A stretch of DNA of 64,000 nucleotides from Lentimicrobiaceae bacterium (lineage in GTDB: Bacteria > Bacteroidota > Bacteroidia > Bacteroidales > F082): assembly GCA_002708315.1 (NCBI GenBank), contig PANC01000019.1, positions 1 through 64,000 of the forward strand. The letters run 5' to 3'. The notes under the pieces were generated by a model. That model was not told the origin of the DNA. It was given only the letters and a program-made list of their open reading frames with translations, and made no database searches. Both the position numbers and the translations under genes were made by a program. Below are positions 10,354 to 21,622 of the stretch, piece by piece (within the stretch, counting starts at the first letter, position 1; each line of letters opens with the position of its first letter).

Positions 10354-11103
10354 CTATGCATGTTCTTTTATCCAGTCGTAACCTCTTTCTTCAAGTTCAA
10401 CCGCAAGGCCTTTACCTCCAGATTTAACAATTCTACCATCATACATTACATGAACAAAATCAGGCACAATATATTCCAATAATCGCTGATAATGAGTTAT
10501 AATTACAAATGCATTATCCTGCGACTTTAACGTATTTATACCATTGGCAACCACCTTTAATGCATCAATATCCAATCCTGAATCTGTTTCATCAAGAATG
10601 GCCAATGTGGGCTCTAGCATTGCCATCTGAAAAATCTCATTTTTCTTTTTTTCTCCACCTGAAAATCCTTCATTTACTGACCTTTTGGTAAGCTTAGCTT
10701 GAATATCGACCAGTTTTTTCTTTTCCTCCATTTTTTTGAGAAACTCACCAGCAGAAATGTGTTCTTCACCCTTATATTCTCTCCGAGCGTTTAATGCGGT
10801 TCGCATAAAATTTGTTATACTTACACCTGGAATTTCAACAGGATACTGAAAACTTAAAAAGATACCTTCATTGGCTCTTTCATCAGGCGAAAGTTCGTTA
10901 ATGTTCTGACCTTTGTAAATTATTTCTCCCGAATCAATATCAAAACCTTCTCTACCTGTAATGGCAGATGCAAGTGTGCTTTTGCCGGTACCATTGGGTC
11001 CCATAATTGCATGTACTTCTCCATTGTTAACTCCTAAATTTAACCCTTTAAGAATTTCTTTCCCATCAATACTTACATGTAAATCTTTTATATTTAATAA
11101 CAT
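10354..11103 (-). CDS. sufC: SufC ATPase
   Basis: ABC ATPase: Walker A GPNGTGKST, signature GFSGGEKKKNEIFQM, DETDSGLDIDAL. Confidence 0.97.
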   Translation of the reverse strand: MLLNIKDLHVSIDGKEILKGLNLGVNNGEVHAIMGPNGTGKSTLASAITGREGFDIDSGEIIYKGQNINELSPDERANEGIFLSFQYPVEIPGVSITNFMRTALNARREYKGEEHISAGEFLKKMEEKKKLVDIQAKLTKRSVNEGFSGGEKKKNEIFQMAMLEPTLAILDETDSGLDIDALKVVANGINTLKSQDNAFVIITHYQRLLEYIVPDFVHVMYDGRIVKSGGKGLAVELEERGYDWIKEHA

Positions 11104-11137
11104 ATGTTTCTTATTTTCTGTATTCGAAATCTAATAT

Positions 11138-12592
11138 TTATCCAACGCTACCTTCCAAAGTTATTGCAAGAAGTTTTTGAGCTTCAACGGCAAATTCCAT
11201 TGGTAGCTGATTTAAAACCTCTTTAGCGTAACCATTTACAATCAGTCCTATTGCCTTTTCCGTATCAATTCCCCTTTGCTGACAATAAAAAAGTTGATCT
11301 TCTGATATTTTGGATGTTGTGGCTTCATGCTCAACCACAGAGGATGTATTATTATTTTTGATGTAGGGAAATGTGTGTGCTCCACATTTATCTCCCAAAA
11401 GTAATGAATCACATTGTGAGAAATTACGAGCATTTTCAGCTTTTTTTGAAACTCGAACTAATCCTCTGTAAGTGTTATTACTTTTACCTGCTGAAATTCC
11501 CTTTGAAATAATTGTGCTTTTAGTATTCTTACCAATATGAAGCATTTTTGTCCCCGTGTCAGCTTGCTGCATATTATTTGTGACAGCAACAGAATAAAAC
11601 TCACCAATCGAGTTATCACCTAGTAAAATACAACTGGGGTATTTCCATGTTATCGCTGAACCAGTTTCAACTTGAGTCCAACTTATTTTTGAATTATCCC
11701 CTTTACACAAGCCTCTTTTTGTTACAAAGTTGTATATGCCACCTTTTCCATCCTTGTCTCCAGGATACCAGTTTTGTACTGTGGAATATTTAACCTCAGC
11801 ATTATCGTGTGTAATTATCTCGACAATTGCAGCATGCAATTGATTTTCATCTCTCTGAGGTGCAGTACATCCCTCAAGGTAACTAACATATCCACCTTCG
11901 TCAGCAATAAGCAATGTGCGCTCAAATTGACCGGTGTTGGCAGCATTTATCCTAAAGTAAGTACTAAGCTCAATGGGGCATCTCACCCCTTTGGGGATGT
12001 AACAAAATGATCCATCGCTAAAAACTGCAGAGTTAAGAGCAGCAAAATAATTGTCGGTGTGCGGCACAACAGTGCCTAGATACTTTTTTACTAAATCTGG
12101 ATGATTCTTAACGGCATCACTAAAGGAGCAAAATATAATGCCATGTTTTGCAAGTGTATCCTGAAATGTAGTTTTAACTGAAACACTATCAATAACTGCA
12201 TCTACAGCAACGCCAGCTAGCATTTTTTGCTCATCAAGTGAAATACCAAGCTTATTAAATGTTTCCAACAATTCTGGATCTACTTCGTCCAAGCTTTCAG
12301 GTCCTTTTTTTTGTTTTGGAGCCGCATAGTATATTATAGCTTGATAATCAATTGGCGGATGTTCCAACAATGCCCAATTAGGCTCATCGATGGTTAACCA
12401 ATATCTATATGCTTTTAATCTATACTCTAGAAGCCAATCGGGCTCATCTTTTTTGCTTGAAATAAATCGTATGGTATCTTCATCTAAACCAACTGGCGCT
12501 GTTTCTGTATCAATATCAGAAACAAAACCATATTTATATTCACCGGATGTAACCTCTTCTAATATATTATTATTGTCGTTTTCTTCCTTCAT
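11138..12592 (-). CDS. sufB: SufB, Fe-S cluster assembly protein
   Basis: SufB core ([34 protein letters not shown]); ATG at 12592 is preferred to the upstream ORF start because it lies downstream of a -7-like box. Confidence 0.95.
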   Translation of the reverse strand: MKEENDNNNILEEVTSGEYKYGFVSDIDTETAPVGLDEDTIRFISSKKDEPDWLLEYRLKAYRYWLTIDEPNWALLEHPPIDYQAIIYYAAPKQKKGPESLDEVDPELLETFNKLGISLDEQKMLAGVAVDAVIDSVSVKTTFQDTLAKHGIIFCSFSDAVKNHPDLVKKYLGTVVPHTDNYFAALNSAVFSDGSFCYIPKGVRCPIELSTYFRINAANTGQFERTLLIADEGGYVSYLEGCTAPQRDENQLHAAIVEIITHDNAEVKYSTVQNWYPGDKDGKGGIYNFVTKRGLCKGDNSKISWTQVETGSAITWKYPSCILLGDNSIGEFYSVAVTNNMQQADTGTKMLHIGKNTKSTIISKGISAGKSNNTYRGLVRVSKKAENARNFSQCDSLLLGDKCGAHTFPYIKNNNTSSVVEHEATTSKISEDQLFYCQQRGIDTEKAIGLIVNGYAKEVLNQLPMEFAVEAQKLLAITLEGSVG

Positions 12593-12627
12593 TATATTCC
12601 TATTTAGAATAGTTATAAATAAGACCA

Positions 12628-12635
12628 CAAAATTA
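12628..12635 (-). promoter_or_regulatory. Putative Bacteroidota -7 box (TAATTTTG) for the suf operon
   Basis: TAnnTTTG on the minus strand, 36 nt upstream of the sufB ATG; no clear -33. Confidence 0.4.
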
Positions 12636-12843
12636 CTAAAATTACCGATACTTAGGCCATTATGAGGGCTTATACGTATACAATTTATTAAATTAGTTTA
12701 GGATTATTATGCAAATTGGTTTTTTCAATTATAAAGTACTGATATAAGGTTATATACAATTGTAAAATACTTGGATTTAATTCAAGGATACAAACTAGGA
12801 ATAAATCGATAAAAAAGTATCTGTTAAATATATTATCAAACAA

Positions 12844-15669
12844 TTATATGGAAAATCCATACAAGAATTCAAACCTTAATTGATTATCTTTTAAACGATA
12901 AGTGCTGCGAACACCAAGTCTGATATTAGGAAGCAGGCTTAGAAAATTCCAATCCGAAAATAATTCAATGCCTGCACTACTATATTTATAATTGTTACTC
13001 AGAATATCCTTACCTATTAAATGATCATAAAACCCATGTATTGTTATACGTTTTAGATAAGCTATGGATGGAAGATCCAAATCAGGATAAATAACAGGAA
13101 ATGCATAATCAACCTTTAGACTTAACATTTCCTTCAAATTAATCCCAGTATATCCTCTTGGTGTGCTAATAACATTTCCATATGTATAATTTCCATTATC
13201 CATAAATTGATAAGCGCCATAAACCCTGATACCCTGGTGATTTATTACACCTGGCAGATAAACTATACCTGCAAACCCATAAACCAAACTAATGGAATCA
13301 GACAAAGGCGTATGTCTCATGATAATATTTGTATTCAAGCCATATCTAGGGTAAATATCTTTCTTAGATCTTTTAATCTGCCTATAACCATCAAATGAAT
13401 ACGTTAATGATGTTATGCTACTTTCCTTGAAGCTAATGTCAGGATTATCAATTTTACCAAGAAGTTTTTGAGATATTCCTATCATGGGTATTATGCCTGT
13501 TATCCACTTACTATGTGTATAATTTAACGGTAAGGATAAACTTATTGCGAGGTCTGTCTCATTCCATTTAAGTTCTTGAATATCATTATTTATATCATAA
13601 TAGTTACTCCTTCTAATGCCGTATTCAGCGCTAAAAGTAAGTTTTGGATACCACCCTGCATATGTAAAAGATGCCTTTGCCTTTCCCGCTTGTTCATTGG
13701 GATCATAATAATATCCAAGAGTACCCCATGCGGTACTTAGTGTATTCTGGGTCAGAATATTAATGCCTGGCTGAAAATCGTAATTATTCAAATCTACTGC
13801 CGCAAGCCCCCAACTATGAAAATTTAAAAGATGCCCTATTCTACTATACTTCGTCGAATTGTATTCAATTTCTGGAATATCCTGCTCATCCAGAATAAAT
13901 GTCTTAGAAGTTACAAGAGTATCGATTAAATAATTTGCATTAAGGTTTTTTAAATTAACTCTTTTAAAATCTAGTGTATCTAAAAATGCAATTCTAAAAC
14001 CATCGGATGTATAATTTGAGAATGTTACTAACTCATTAATATTTTGAAATCTTGCATAGGATGCTCCAAATTTCACATTAGAAAGTTGATATTGATTATT
14101 GTTAATAATGTCCAATGAATATATGTTATCAATACCCCCATATGCTCCTGTAAACATAACCTTGTTATCCTTCATTACCGGATATGAAATATTAGTAAAA
14201 TTAAATGGTAGGAGGTACTCATAATCTGCTGTTTTAACATCAATTTTAATTATCGACTTACCATACTCTCCAAGCACAATGGCAACAACAAAATTATCAT
14301 CATGAGACCATGATGGGTTCATAAAAAACAAATTATCTTTCGTTGAGAAAGAACTTATTTCTTCACCCGTTTCAATATCAATAAAACTTAAATAGTATTC
14401 ATTTAAACTACTTACATCAACAGCTACGATAACATCTGCATTATTTGACATCGAAGGAGAGAACAATCTAGAGCGCTTTGTAATCTGTTTTAATTTTTTG
14501 TTTTTGAAATCATAAATCTTAATTACAGAATAATCTCTGTTGGCCCATCGAGGATCATAGTTTCTTTCATTCCAGCAAATTAGGCTATCATTAACCGACA
14601 ATGATTCCATGAAATCAAATCCAGGGGTAAAAATAACCTCTTCGGAGCCATCTAGGTGAATTCTTATAAATCTGTTTATGTCATCAAGGCCTGATTTTTC
14701 AGCAATGAACGAACCATCTGAAAGCTCCTGTGCAAATTTATAATCTGAATAGAATTTATTTTTTTTAGGAGTAATCATTCTTGGATCCGACATACCTTTA
14801 ATATTTATTTTCCAATAATCCCCTCTTTCCCGGAGCACATTTCTATAAAAATTAACTTTACCTTTTCCAGTTATCTCTTTTAGAGAACTTGAAAATGGAA
14901 CCAAGGTATATGGTTTTCTTGCAACTTTGTTTAATGTATAATTCCATATTTCACTATCATAATTTACCAATCCAAAGGTTACCAATTCATAACCCAGAGT
15001 ATAATAATCTGGTGTGTAGTTCTTAAAAGATCCATAGAGAGCCTTGTCGTATGAATAAATTTTCTTTTCACATACCTGAGCTACCAAATCCATTGAAAAA
15101 CTAGGGTCCCTTCCTCGTCCGCTTTTACTAAATATAGTTTCACTTAAAACAGCATCCCCTTCAATAAACCAGAAAGGCAGAAATATACCCATTATCCCAC
15201 CTATCGCCTGATCGCCAAACAATATTTTCAAGCCCTTTGTAAATCCTTGATTTAGCTTTTGCATTTGGACCACATGGCGATATTCATGAAGTATTAGCTG
15301 TCTGCTCCATAATTGTGCATAGCTATTTTGATCCGGCATCTCAAAAAAGTCTGCATGCATTGGAGTAGGACTAACCATTGCATTAGAGGTAACTGACCTA
15401 TTATGCAATACTATCTTGACCTTTTTATTATTTTTTAGGTAAGGGTAACTCACGGGCTTATGGGCAACCTCAATTAAATTGGCGTATTCATTTGCTTTAA
15501 TATGGTATCCCTCAGGAAATATTATTCTTGCATGTTTAGTATTTATTTGCTTCCATTTTATTGAAGCAGGATCTTGTCCTGTAATATAATATTGGGATAC
15601 ACATATATTGGAAATTAAAACAAATAGAATGAAGAAAAAACTATGGATATTCTGAAGTAATATGTTCAT
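12844..15669 (-). CDS. Outer-membrane protein with N-terminal HExxH region, TolB/PD40-like propeller and C-terminal barrel-like region
   Basis: Signal peptide; LILHEYRHVVQ and WFIEGDAVLSE; repeated propeller-type blades; C-terminal alternating aromatic strands ending LRFEFLYGFSI. Confidence 0.65.
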   Translation of the reverse strand: MNILLQNIHSFFFILFVLISNICVSQYYITGQDPASIKWKQINTKHARIIFPEGYHIKANEYANLIEVAHKPVSYPYLKNNKKVKIVLHNRSVTSNAMVSPTPMHADFFEMPDQNSYAQLWSRQLILHEYRHVVQMQKLNQGFTKGLKILFGDQAIGGIMGIFLPFWFIEGDAVLSETIFSKSGRGRDPSFSMDLVAQVCEKKIYSYDKALYGSFKNYTPDYYTLGYELVTFGLVNYDSEIWNYTLNKVARKPYTLVPFSSSLKEITGKGKVNFYRNVLRERGDYWKINIKGMSDPRMITPKKNKFYSDYKFAQELSDGSFIAEKSGLDDINRFIRIHLDGSEEVIFTPGFDFMESLSVNDSLICWNERNYDPRWANRDYSVIKIYDFKNKKLKQITKRSRLFSPSMSNNADVIVAVDVSSLNEYYLSFIDIETGEEISSFSTKDNLFFMNPSWSHDDNFVVAIVLGEYGKSIIKIDVKTADYEYLLPFNFTNISYPVMKDNKVMFTGAYGGIDNIYSLDIINNNQYQLSNVKFGASYARFQNINELVTFSNYTSDGFRIAFLDTLDFKRVNLKNLNANYLIDTLVTSKTFILDEQDIPEIEYNSTKYSRIGHLLNFHSWGLAAVDLNNYDFQPGINILTQNTLSTAWGTLGYYYDPNEQAGKAKASFTYAGWYPKLTFSAEYGIRRSNYYDINNDIQELKWNETDLAISLSLPLNYTHSKWITGIIPMIGISQKLLGKIDNPDISFKESSITSLTYSFDGYRQIKRSKKDIYPRYGLNTNIIMRHTPLSDSISLVYGFAGIVYLPGVINHQGIRVYGAYQFMDNGNYTYGNVISTPRGYTGINLKEMLSLKVDYAFPVIYPDLDLPSIAYLKRITIHGFYDHLIGKDILSNNYKYSSAGIELFSDWNFLSLLPNIRLGVRSTYRLKDNQLRFEFLYGFSI

Positions 15670-15745
15670 AATCCAAAAGTAATAGATTTCACAATAATAA
15701 TAGGTTCAACCTGTTTCCTGTCAATAATGAGAATGAAAAATTTGT

Positions 15746-16480
15746 TTACACAATATTGGAAAAAAAATTCCATAAGGGATCCTCAGGCGGACTTGCTATA
15801 ATAGAAACGACCTCTTTTTTTATTGGGTGCATAAACTCAAGCTGCCTAGCATGTAAACATATTGAAGCGTCCTTATTACTTCTGGGTGAGCCATATTTTA
15901 GATCCCCTTTTATTGGAGATCCAATTGCTGAAAGCTGACACCTTATTTGATGATGCCGCCCGGTTTTTAAATCAACCTTCAAAAGAAAGTAATTATTGCT
16001 TTCTCCTACTAATTTGTAGCTTAGTATGGCTTCCTTTGACCCTACTTTTGGTTTTTTACTCGTAAAGGATTTATTTTTCCTTTGATCTCTAACAAGATGA
16101 TGAATAATTTCACCAGATTCAAACTCTGGTCTGTTTTGAACAATAGCCCAATAGGTTTTCTTTAAACCATGGTTTTTTAAAAGTTCATTCATTCTAGAAA
16201 GGCCTTTGCTTGTTTTCGCAAATATAATAACCCCACTAACTGGTCTGTCTATCCTATGAATAACACCTGTGAATACGTTGCCTGGTTTACTATACTTTTC
16301 CTTAAGAAAACTCTTAACCTCTTCACTAAGTGGTTTATCTCCTGTTTTATCACCTTGAACAATTTCAGAAGGTAATTTATTTATGGCAATAAGATGGTTA
16401 TCTTCATATAACACTCTTGACCCTATTGCACTCAAAATTGCCAAAATTTTATTTGTTTTACCTTTTAAATATGCAGACAA
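15746..16480 (-). CDS. RluA-family pseudouridine synthase
   Basis: VIHRIDRPVSGVIIFAKT motif; KTGRHHQIRCQL. Confidence 0.92.
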   Translation of the reverse strand: MSAYLKGKTNKILAILSAIGSRVLYEDNHLIAINKLPSEIVQGDKTGDKPLSEEVKSFLKEKYSKPGNVFTGVIHRIDRPVSGVIIFAKTSKGLSRMNELLKNHGLKKTYWAIVQNRPEFESGEIIHHLVRDQRKNKSFTSKKPKVGSKEAILSYKLVGESNNYFLLKVDLKTGRHHQIRCQLSAIGSPIKGDLKYGSPRSNKDASICLHARQLEFMHPIKKEVVSIIASPPEDPLWNFFSNIV

Positions 16481-16509
16481 AAACCTAAATGAAGTTAACT
16501 TATTATAAT

Positions 16510-17106
16510 CTAGAATTGAAGATTCAAACCACCAGAAACAACACCTTTGTAGCCAAAGCCAGCCTCTGCAAAAAACGCTAATTTTTTACCCACTCTAATC
16601 CCTATTCCGGTCAACTGAAAATTGAATGTATTTATATTATCATCCACGTTAGGAGTAGTATTGTCAGTATAAACTACATTATTATCATAGGCAGTAAATC
16701 CTAGTCCCACTCCTGAATAAACCCTAAAACTAGGTTTGGAAACATAGTTGTAATTAATTTCTATGGCAACTGTATAAGCATTAGTTTTTCCATTGGCAAC
16801 AATACTATTATCACTCTTTTCATATTTTGTTTTACCAGTTTCATAAGCAAATATGCCTCCTAGCATTAACTTATCAGCGATTGCATAATCATAACTTAAA
16901 AAGAATGCACCAACTGATCCGCCATTTGCCTGATCAGAAATAAATAAGTCATTAAAAATATCGTCAAATGTACTCATCAATGTTACTGAAGTCGCTAATC
17001 CATAACCTAAATTTATCTCGCTTGTTCCTTTTTCTTGGGCATGCGATGACAAAGTAAAAGCTAAACTGAATAAGCATGTTAAGGCAATGATTTTTAAAGT
17101 TTTCAT
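16510..17106 (-). CDS. Outer-membrane beta-barrel protein (OmpA/OmpX-like porin family)
   Basis: Signal peptide, 198 aa beta-barrel pattern, terminal aromatic (LNLQF). Confidence 0.75.
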   Translation of the reverse strand: MKTLKIIALTCLFSLAFTLSSHAQEKGTSEINLGYGLATSVTLMSTFDDIFNDLFISDQANGGSVGAFFLSYDYAIADKLMLGGIFAYETGKTKYEKSDNSIVANGKTNAYTVAIEINYNYVSKPSFRVYSGVGLGFTAYDNNVVYTDNTTPNVDDNINTFNFQLTGIGIRVGKKLAFFAEAGFGYKGVVSGGLNLQF

Positions 17107-17163
17107 TAGTTTTTGTTTTAGTTGTTAGATTACAATATGCACTCTAAAGTTATTATTTAATAT

Positions 17164-17979
17164 TTAGTACCGTTCTTTTTCATTTGGAAATTTAACTTCC
17201 TTTACATCATCAATATATGATTCAAATGCTTTTACCATTTCATCGTGAAGGTTATGATATCTTCTTAGAAACCTTGGAGTAAAATCTTGATTTATCCCCA
17301 ACATATCATGAAGAACCAAAACTTGTCCATCCACATAAGGACCAGCTCCAATCCCAATTGTGGGTATTGATATTGAGTTGGTAACATCTTCAGCCAGAGC
17401 AGTAGGTATCTTTTCAAGCACAACACCAAAACAACCAGCACTTTCTAGGATCTTAGCATCGCGTTTCAATTTTTCTGCTTCTTCCTGCTCAGTAGCCCTA
17501 ACCACATAAGTTCCAAATTTATTAATGGATTGAGGTGTTAAACCTAGATGACCTATTACAGGAATTCCAGCACTCAATACCCTATCTATTGATTCGAGGA
17601 TTTCTTCGCCTCCTTCCATCTTGATGGCATTGGCACCAGACTCTTTCATTATTCTGATAGCTGAGTTAAGAGCTTCTATTGAATTCCCTTGATATGTTCC
17701 AAATGGCAAATCTACTATTACCAAAGCTCTCTCTATAGCCCTCATGACCGATGATGCATGATAAATCATTTCATCCAGAGTAATTGGAAGTGTTGTTTTA
17801 TGGCCGGCCATAACATTAGACGCAGAATCTCCAACTAGAATTACATCAATACGTGCTTCATCTAAGAGTTTCGCCATTGAATAATCATAGCCTGTTAGCA
17901 TAGCTATTTTCTCGCCTTTTTGCTTCATTTCCTGCAAAACATGCGTTGTAATCTTCGGAAGGTTTCTAGTTGTGTTCAT
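17164..17979 (-). CDS. panB: 3-methyl-2-oxobutanoate hydroxymethyltransferase
   Basis: [43 protein letters not shown] motifs. Confidence 0.97.
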   Translation of the reverse strand: MNTTRNLPKITTHVLQEMKQKGEKIAMLTGYDYSMAKLLDEARIDVILVGDSASNVMAGHKTTLPITLDEMIYHASSVMRAIERALVIVDLPFGTYQGNSIEALNSAIRIMKESGANAIKMEGGEEILESIDRVLSAGIPVIGHLGLTPQSINKFGTYVVRATEQEEAEKLKRDAKILESAGCFGVVLEKIPTALAEDVTNSISIPTIGIGAGPYVDGQVLVLHDMLGINQDFTPRFLRRYHNLHDEMVKAFESYIDDVKEVKFPNEKERY

Positions 17980-18175
17980 TAATTTATATTGCTAATGAAT
18001 AGCAAATGTATGATATTTTGTAAAAGATTATTCCGTTTTTGTATAAGATTTTTAGCGCCTTAGTTTTATCTTAGAAAAATCTAAATATTAAGACATCCAA
18101 TATGAGAACATCCATAGTTTTTTCATTTCATCAATTAAAGATATAAATTCTATTCATTAGATAAATAGTTTATAA

Positions 18176-18183
18176 TAAATTTG
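18176..18183 (+). promoter_or_regulatory. Putative -7 box (TAAATTTG) upstream of TonB receptor
   Basis: TAnnTTTG 22 nt upstream of ATG at 18206; -33 not clear. Confidence 0.4.
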
Positions 18184-18205
18184 CAGCTTTTAAGTTTACC
18201 AAATA

Positions 18206-20755
18206 ATGAATACTAAGAGGTACATATTCAAGCTGCTACTTTATACTTTTATCATGATTTTCATATCAAAAGTGATGTATCCTCAGAGTGATATTTCATG
18301 GGTTAGTGGTAAAGTTGTTGACAAAAAAGACACCCCCATTGAGCTTGCTAATATCGCTATTGTAGGCGAAATTGGGGGCACTACAACGGATAAGTCTGGA
18401 AAATACAAATTACAGGTACCCTCTAATAAGGAAATTGTTCTAGCTGCAACATATGTGGGTTATGCAGTTAAGAGAGTTAAGGTCAAGCTTAAATCAGGCG
18501 AATCCAAAGTGTTAAATATTCGTTTAGAATCTATATCGACCGATTTACCAGGTTTTGAGGTAAAGGATGAACAACTGAGAACACAGAGTATGGTTCGGCT
18601 CAATCCAAAGGATGCAAATCTTGCCCCCTCGCTCACTGAAGGAGTTTCAGATATTATAAAAACACTCCCTGGCGTTACATCAACAAATGAGATGAGCTCC
18701 CAATATTCAGTTCGTGGTGGCAATTTCGATGAAAACCTTATTTACGTTAATGATATAGAAATATATAGGCCCTTTCTTGTCAACTCTGGTCAGCAAGAGG
18801 GGTTAAGTTTTGTTAACTCATCTCTTGTTTCTTCACTTTTATTTTCGGCTGGCGGGTTTGGGGTAGAATATGGTGATAAAATGTCTTCTGTTTTGGATGT
18901 AACATACAGAACTCCTGATGAATTTGGAGGTTCATTCTCTGCTAGTCTTTTAGGCGCAGAACTTGATTTTGGAGGAACAGCACTCAACAATAGGTTTACA
19001 TATTTGTTTGGTGCCAGATACAAGTCAAATAGCTATTTGCTAAATAGTTTGGAAACTCAAGGTGAATATAAACCTGAGTTCATGGATATCCAATCTCTCT
19101 TTTCTTACAAATTAAGTGATAAATGGGATTTGTCGTTTTTAGGATACTATTCAAGGAACAAGTATAAAGTAATTCCTTCAAATCGTGAAACCGACTTTGG
19201 CACTTTTCAGGAAGTAATAAGATTCAAGGTTTATTTCGATGGTAATGAAACTGACAGGTATGACCTTTACCAAGGAGGTTTAACATTAAGGTTCAAACCC
19301 ACTAAAAGTACAAATCTAAAATTCATATTATCTGCTTTCAACACAAATGAATCTGAAACATATGATATTCAAGGACAATATTGGATAGGACAAGTTGAAA
19401 CAAGTTTGGGTAGTGAAGAATTTGGAGAAGCTGTGCAAACTCAAGGAATTGGAACCTATTTACTTCATGCTCGAAATTATTTTAAAGCCAGAGTAATAAG
19501 TGCGGAACACAAGGGTACGACCATCAAGGAAAATAATGTTCTCAAATGGGGAATAAGATATCAAAATCAACAAATAGATGATAAGCTGCGCGAATGGGAA
19601 ATGGTAGATTCTGCTGGATACTCCATACCAAATCCATCACCTAATCCCGGAAGTGCAAATCCAGATAATCCTGATTTCATACTCAAGGACTTTGTAAGTG
19701 CTAATAATTCACTTAGCACCAATAGGTTTGTGGCATATGCTTCAAGTCAATGGAATATTGTAACCAAAAACAACAGTGAAATAACTTTAACAGCAGGCTT
19801 AAGAGCAAATTATTGGGATTTTAATCAGGAGTTTTTAATTGCTCCCAGGGGGAATTTTTCTTATAAACCTGCAAAAAATCCAGATCTTGTATTTAGGTTT
19901 GCAACAGGTATTTACTACCAAACTCCCTTTTACAGGGAGATGAGAGGATTAGATGGCACAATTAACAATAATGTTAAATCTCAAAAATCTACACATTTTA
20001 TATTGGGTGGTGATTATCGTTTTACAACCTGGAACAGACCATTTATCTTCACAACGGAAGTTTATTATAAGATGCTCGATAACCTTATTCCGTATTATGT
20101 GGAAAATTTAAGAATACGTTATCTAACAGATCAAACTGCCAAAGGATATGCTGCAGGAATCGATTTCAAGATATATGGTGAATTTGTGAAAGGTATTGAT
20201 AGCTGGCTAAGTTTATCAATTATGCAAACCAAAGAAGATATATATGATGACTTCTATTATGATTATTACAATTCTGATTGTGAAATAATATACCCTGGCA
20301 TTACTTTAAATAACTCAGTAACAGACAGTGTTCTTGTGGAACCAGGTTTTATTCCAAGACCTACTGATCAGCGTGTAAATTTTTCCATTTTTTTCCAAGA
20401 CTATATTCCAAACCATCCATATCTTAAAATGCATCTAAGATTACTTTTTAGCACCGGATTACCATTTGGGGCGCCAGACACAGAGAGATACGCTCACACA
20501 TTAAGGATGCCAGATTACAGAAGAGTAGATATAGGTTTTTCATACCAATTTATTAATGAAGGAAGTAGCTTCAAATCTGGAAATCCATTTAAACATTTCA
20601 AAAATATGTGGGTAAGTCTGGAAATTTTTAACTTGCTACAAATATATAATACAGTAAGTTATGTGTGGATAAAAGATATTAATAATCGTCAGTATGCAGT
20701 TCCAAACTACCTCACTCCAAGATTATTAAACATAAAACTAACAGCAGAGTTTTAA
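18206..20755 (+). CDS. TonB-dependent receptor (carboxypeptidase-regulatory-like domain + plug + barrel)
   Basis: Signal peptide, CarboxypepD_reg-like repeat, plug PGVTSTNEMSSQYSVRGGNFDENLIYVNDIEIYRP, C-terminal barrel. Confidence 0.92.
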   Translation: MNTKRYIFKLLLYTFIMIFISKVMYPQSDISWVSGKVVDKKDTPIELANIAIVGEIGGTTTDKSGKYKLQVPSNKEIVLAATYVGYAVKRVKVKLKSGESKVLNIRLESISTDLPGFEVKDEQLRTQSMVRLNPKDANLAPSLTEGVSDIIKTLPGVTSTNEMSSQYSVRGGNFDENLIYVNDIEIYRPFLVNSGQQEGLSFVNSSLVSSLLFSAGGFGVEYGDKMSSVLDVTYRTPDEFGGSFSASLLGAELDFGGTALNNRFTYLFGARYKSNSYLLNSLETQGEYKPEFMDIQSLFSYKLSDKWDLSFLGYYSRNKYKVIPSNRETDFGTFQEVIRFKVYFDGNETDRYDLYQGGLTLRFKPTKSTNLKFILSAFNTNESETYDIQGQYWIGQVETSLGSEEFGEAVQTQGIGTYLLHARNYFKARVISAEHKGTTIKENNVLKWGIRYQNQQIDDKLREWEMVDSAGYSIPNPSPNPGSANPDNPDFILKDFVSANNSLSTNRFVAYASSQWNIVTKNNSEITLTAGLRANYWDFNQEFLIAPRGNFSYKPAKNPDLVFRFATGIYYQTPFYREMRGLDGTINNNVKSQKSTHFILGGDYRFTTWNRPFIFTTEVYYKMLDNLIPYYVENLRIRYLTDQTAKGYAAGIDFKIYGEFVKGIDSWLSLSIMQTKEDIYDDFYYDYYNSDCEIIYPGITLNNSVTDSVLVEPGFIPRPTDQRVNFSIFFQDYIPNHPYLKMHLRLLFSTGLPFGAPDTERYAHTLRMPDYRRVDIGFSYQFINEGSSFKSGNPFKHFKNMWVSLEIFNLLQIYNTVSYVWIKDINNRQYAVPNYLTPRLLNIKLTAEF

Positions 20756-20798
20756 TTTAACTATCCCCGTTTTATAGTGTCATATCTCAAAGTAATTA

Positions 20799-21521
20799 TT
20801 ACTTGGGATTAAAAATATATATCGTAAATGACATTACTATGTATAAAAGTATGATAAATGGTACTGCTACTATCTCTAGAAATATTACAGCAAATAATGA
20901 TAAGAGAATAAATAGATATCTTGTCTTATTTCTTTTAAGGTCAATCCCTTGAAACTTCATAGCAAACATTGGAAGGCGAGATACCATTAAAAGAGAGCCA
21001 AAAACTGCAATCGTCAATAAAAAATATGTATTTGTTATTATTGTGTATAACATGCTGCCCTCCACATATAATTCTGATCTTATCAGTGGCAACGATGCTA
21101 TTAAAATAGCCATTGCAGGCACAGGTAAGCCCTTAAATGATATAACCTGTTCTTCATCTGTATTAAATATAGCAAGGCGTAATGCTCCAAAAATAGGTAT
21201 TAGAAATGCTAAAAACGGTAGTATGAATAAATTATTTAGATGATCACCATATTGACCTATACTTATATCAATCATATAAAAGAGTATAAACCCAGGTGCA
21301 ACCCCAAATGAAACAATATCGCAAAGAGAATCCAACTGTGCTCCAATTTCTGATTTTGCATCTAGTATCTTAGCTGCAAAACCATCCATAAAATCAAAAA
21401 CCGCAGCGATAAATATAAACCACGCTGCCATTTCAATATTATTAATTGTATATAGATAGATGGATAAAATACCACTCACCAGATTCAATAACGTAATAAT
21501 GTTAGGAACATGTTTTTTCAT
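20799..21521 (-). CDS. pssA: CDP-diacylglycerol--serine O-phosphatidyltransferase
   Basis: CDP-alcohol phosphatidyltransferase motif DFMDGFAAKILDAKSEIGAQLDSLCDIVSFGVAP; start at MKKHVPN preferred (ORF extends to 21536). Confidence 0.94.
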   Translation of the reverse strand: MKKHVPNIITLLNLVSGILSIYLYTINNIEMAAWFIFIAAVFDFMDGFAAKILDAKSEIGAQLDSLCDIVSFGVAPGFILFYMIDISIGQYGDHLNNLFILPFLAFLIPIFGALRLAIFNTDEEQVISFKGLPVPAMAILIASLPLIRSELYVEGSMLYTIITNTYFLLTIAVFGSLLMVSRLPMFAMKFQGIDLKRNKTRYLFILLSLFAVIFLEIVAVPFIILLYIVMSFTIYIFNPK

Positions 21522-21622
21522 TTTATAATTTTTCAATTTTTCAAAAGTACATTTTCTTTTATTCTTATTACCATAATAAGGCCTGTTAAATCATTTCTTG
21601 GCTGCAAAATAAAAGATTACTT

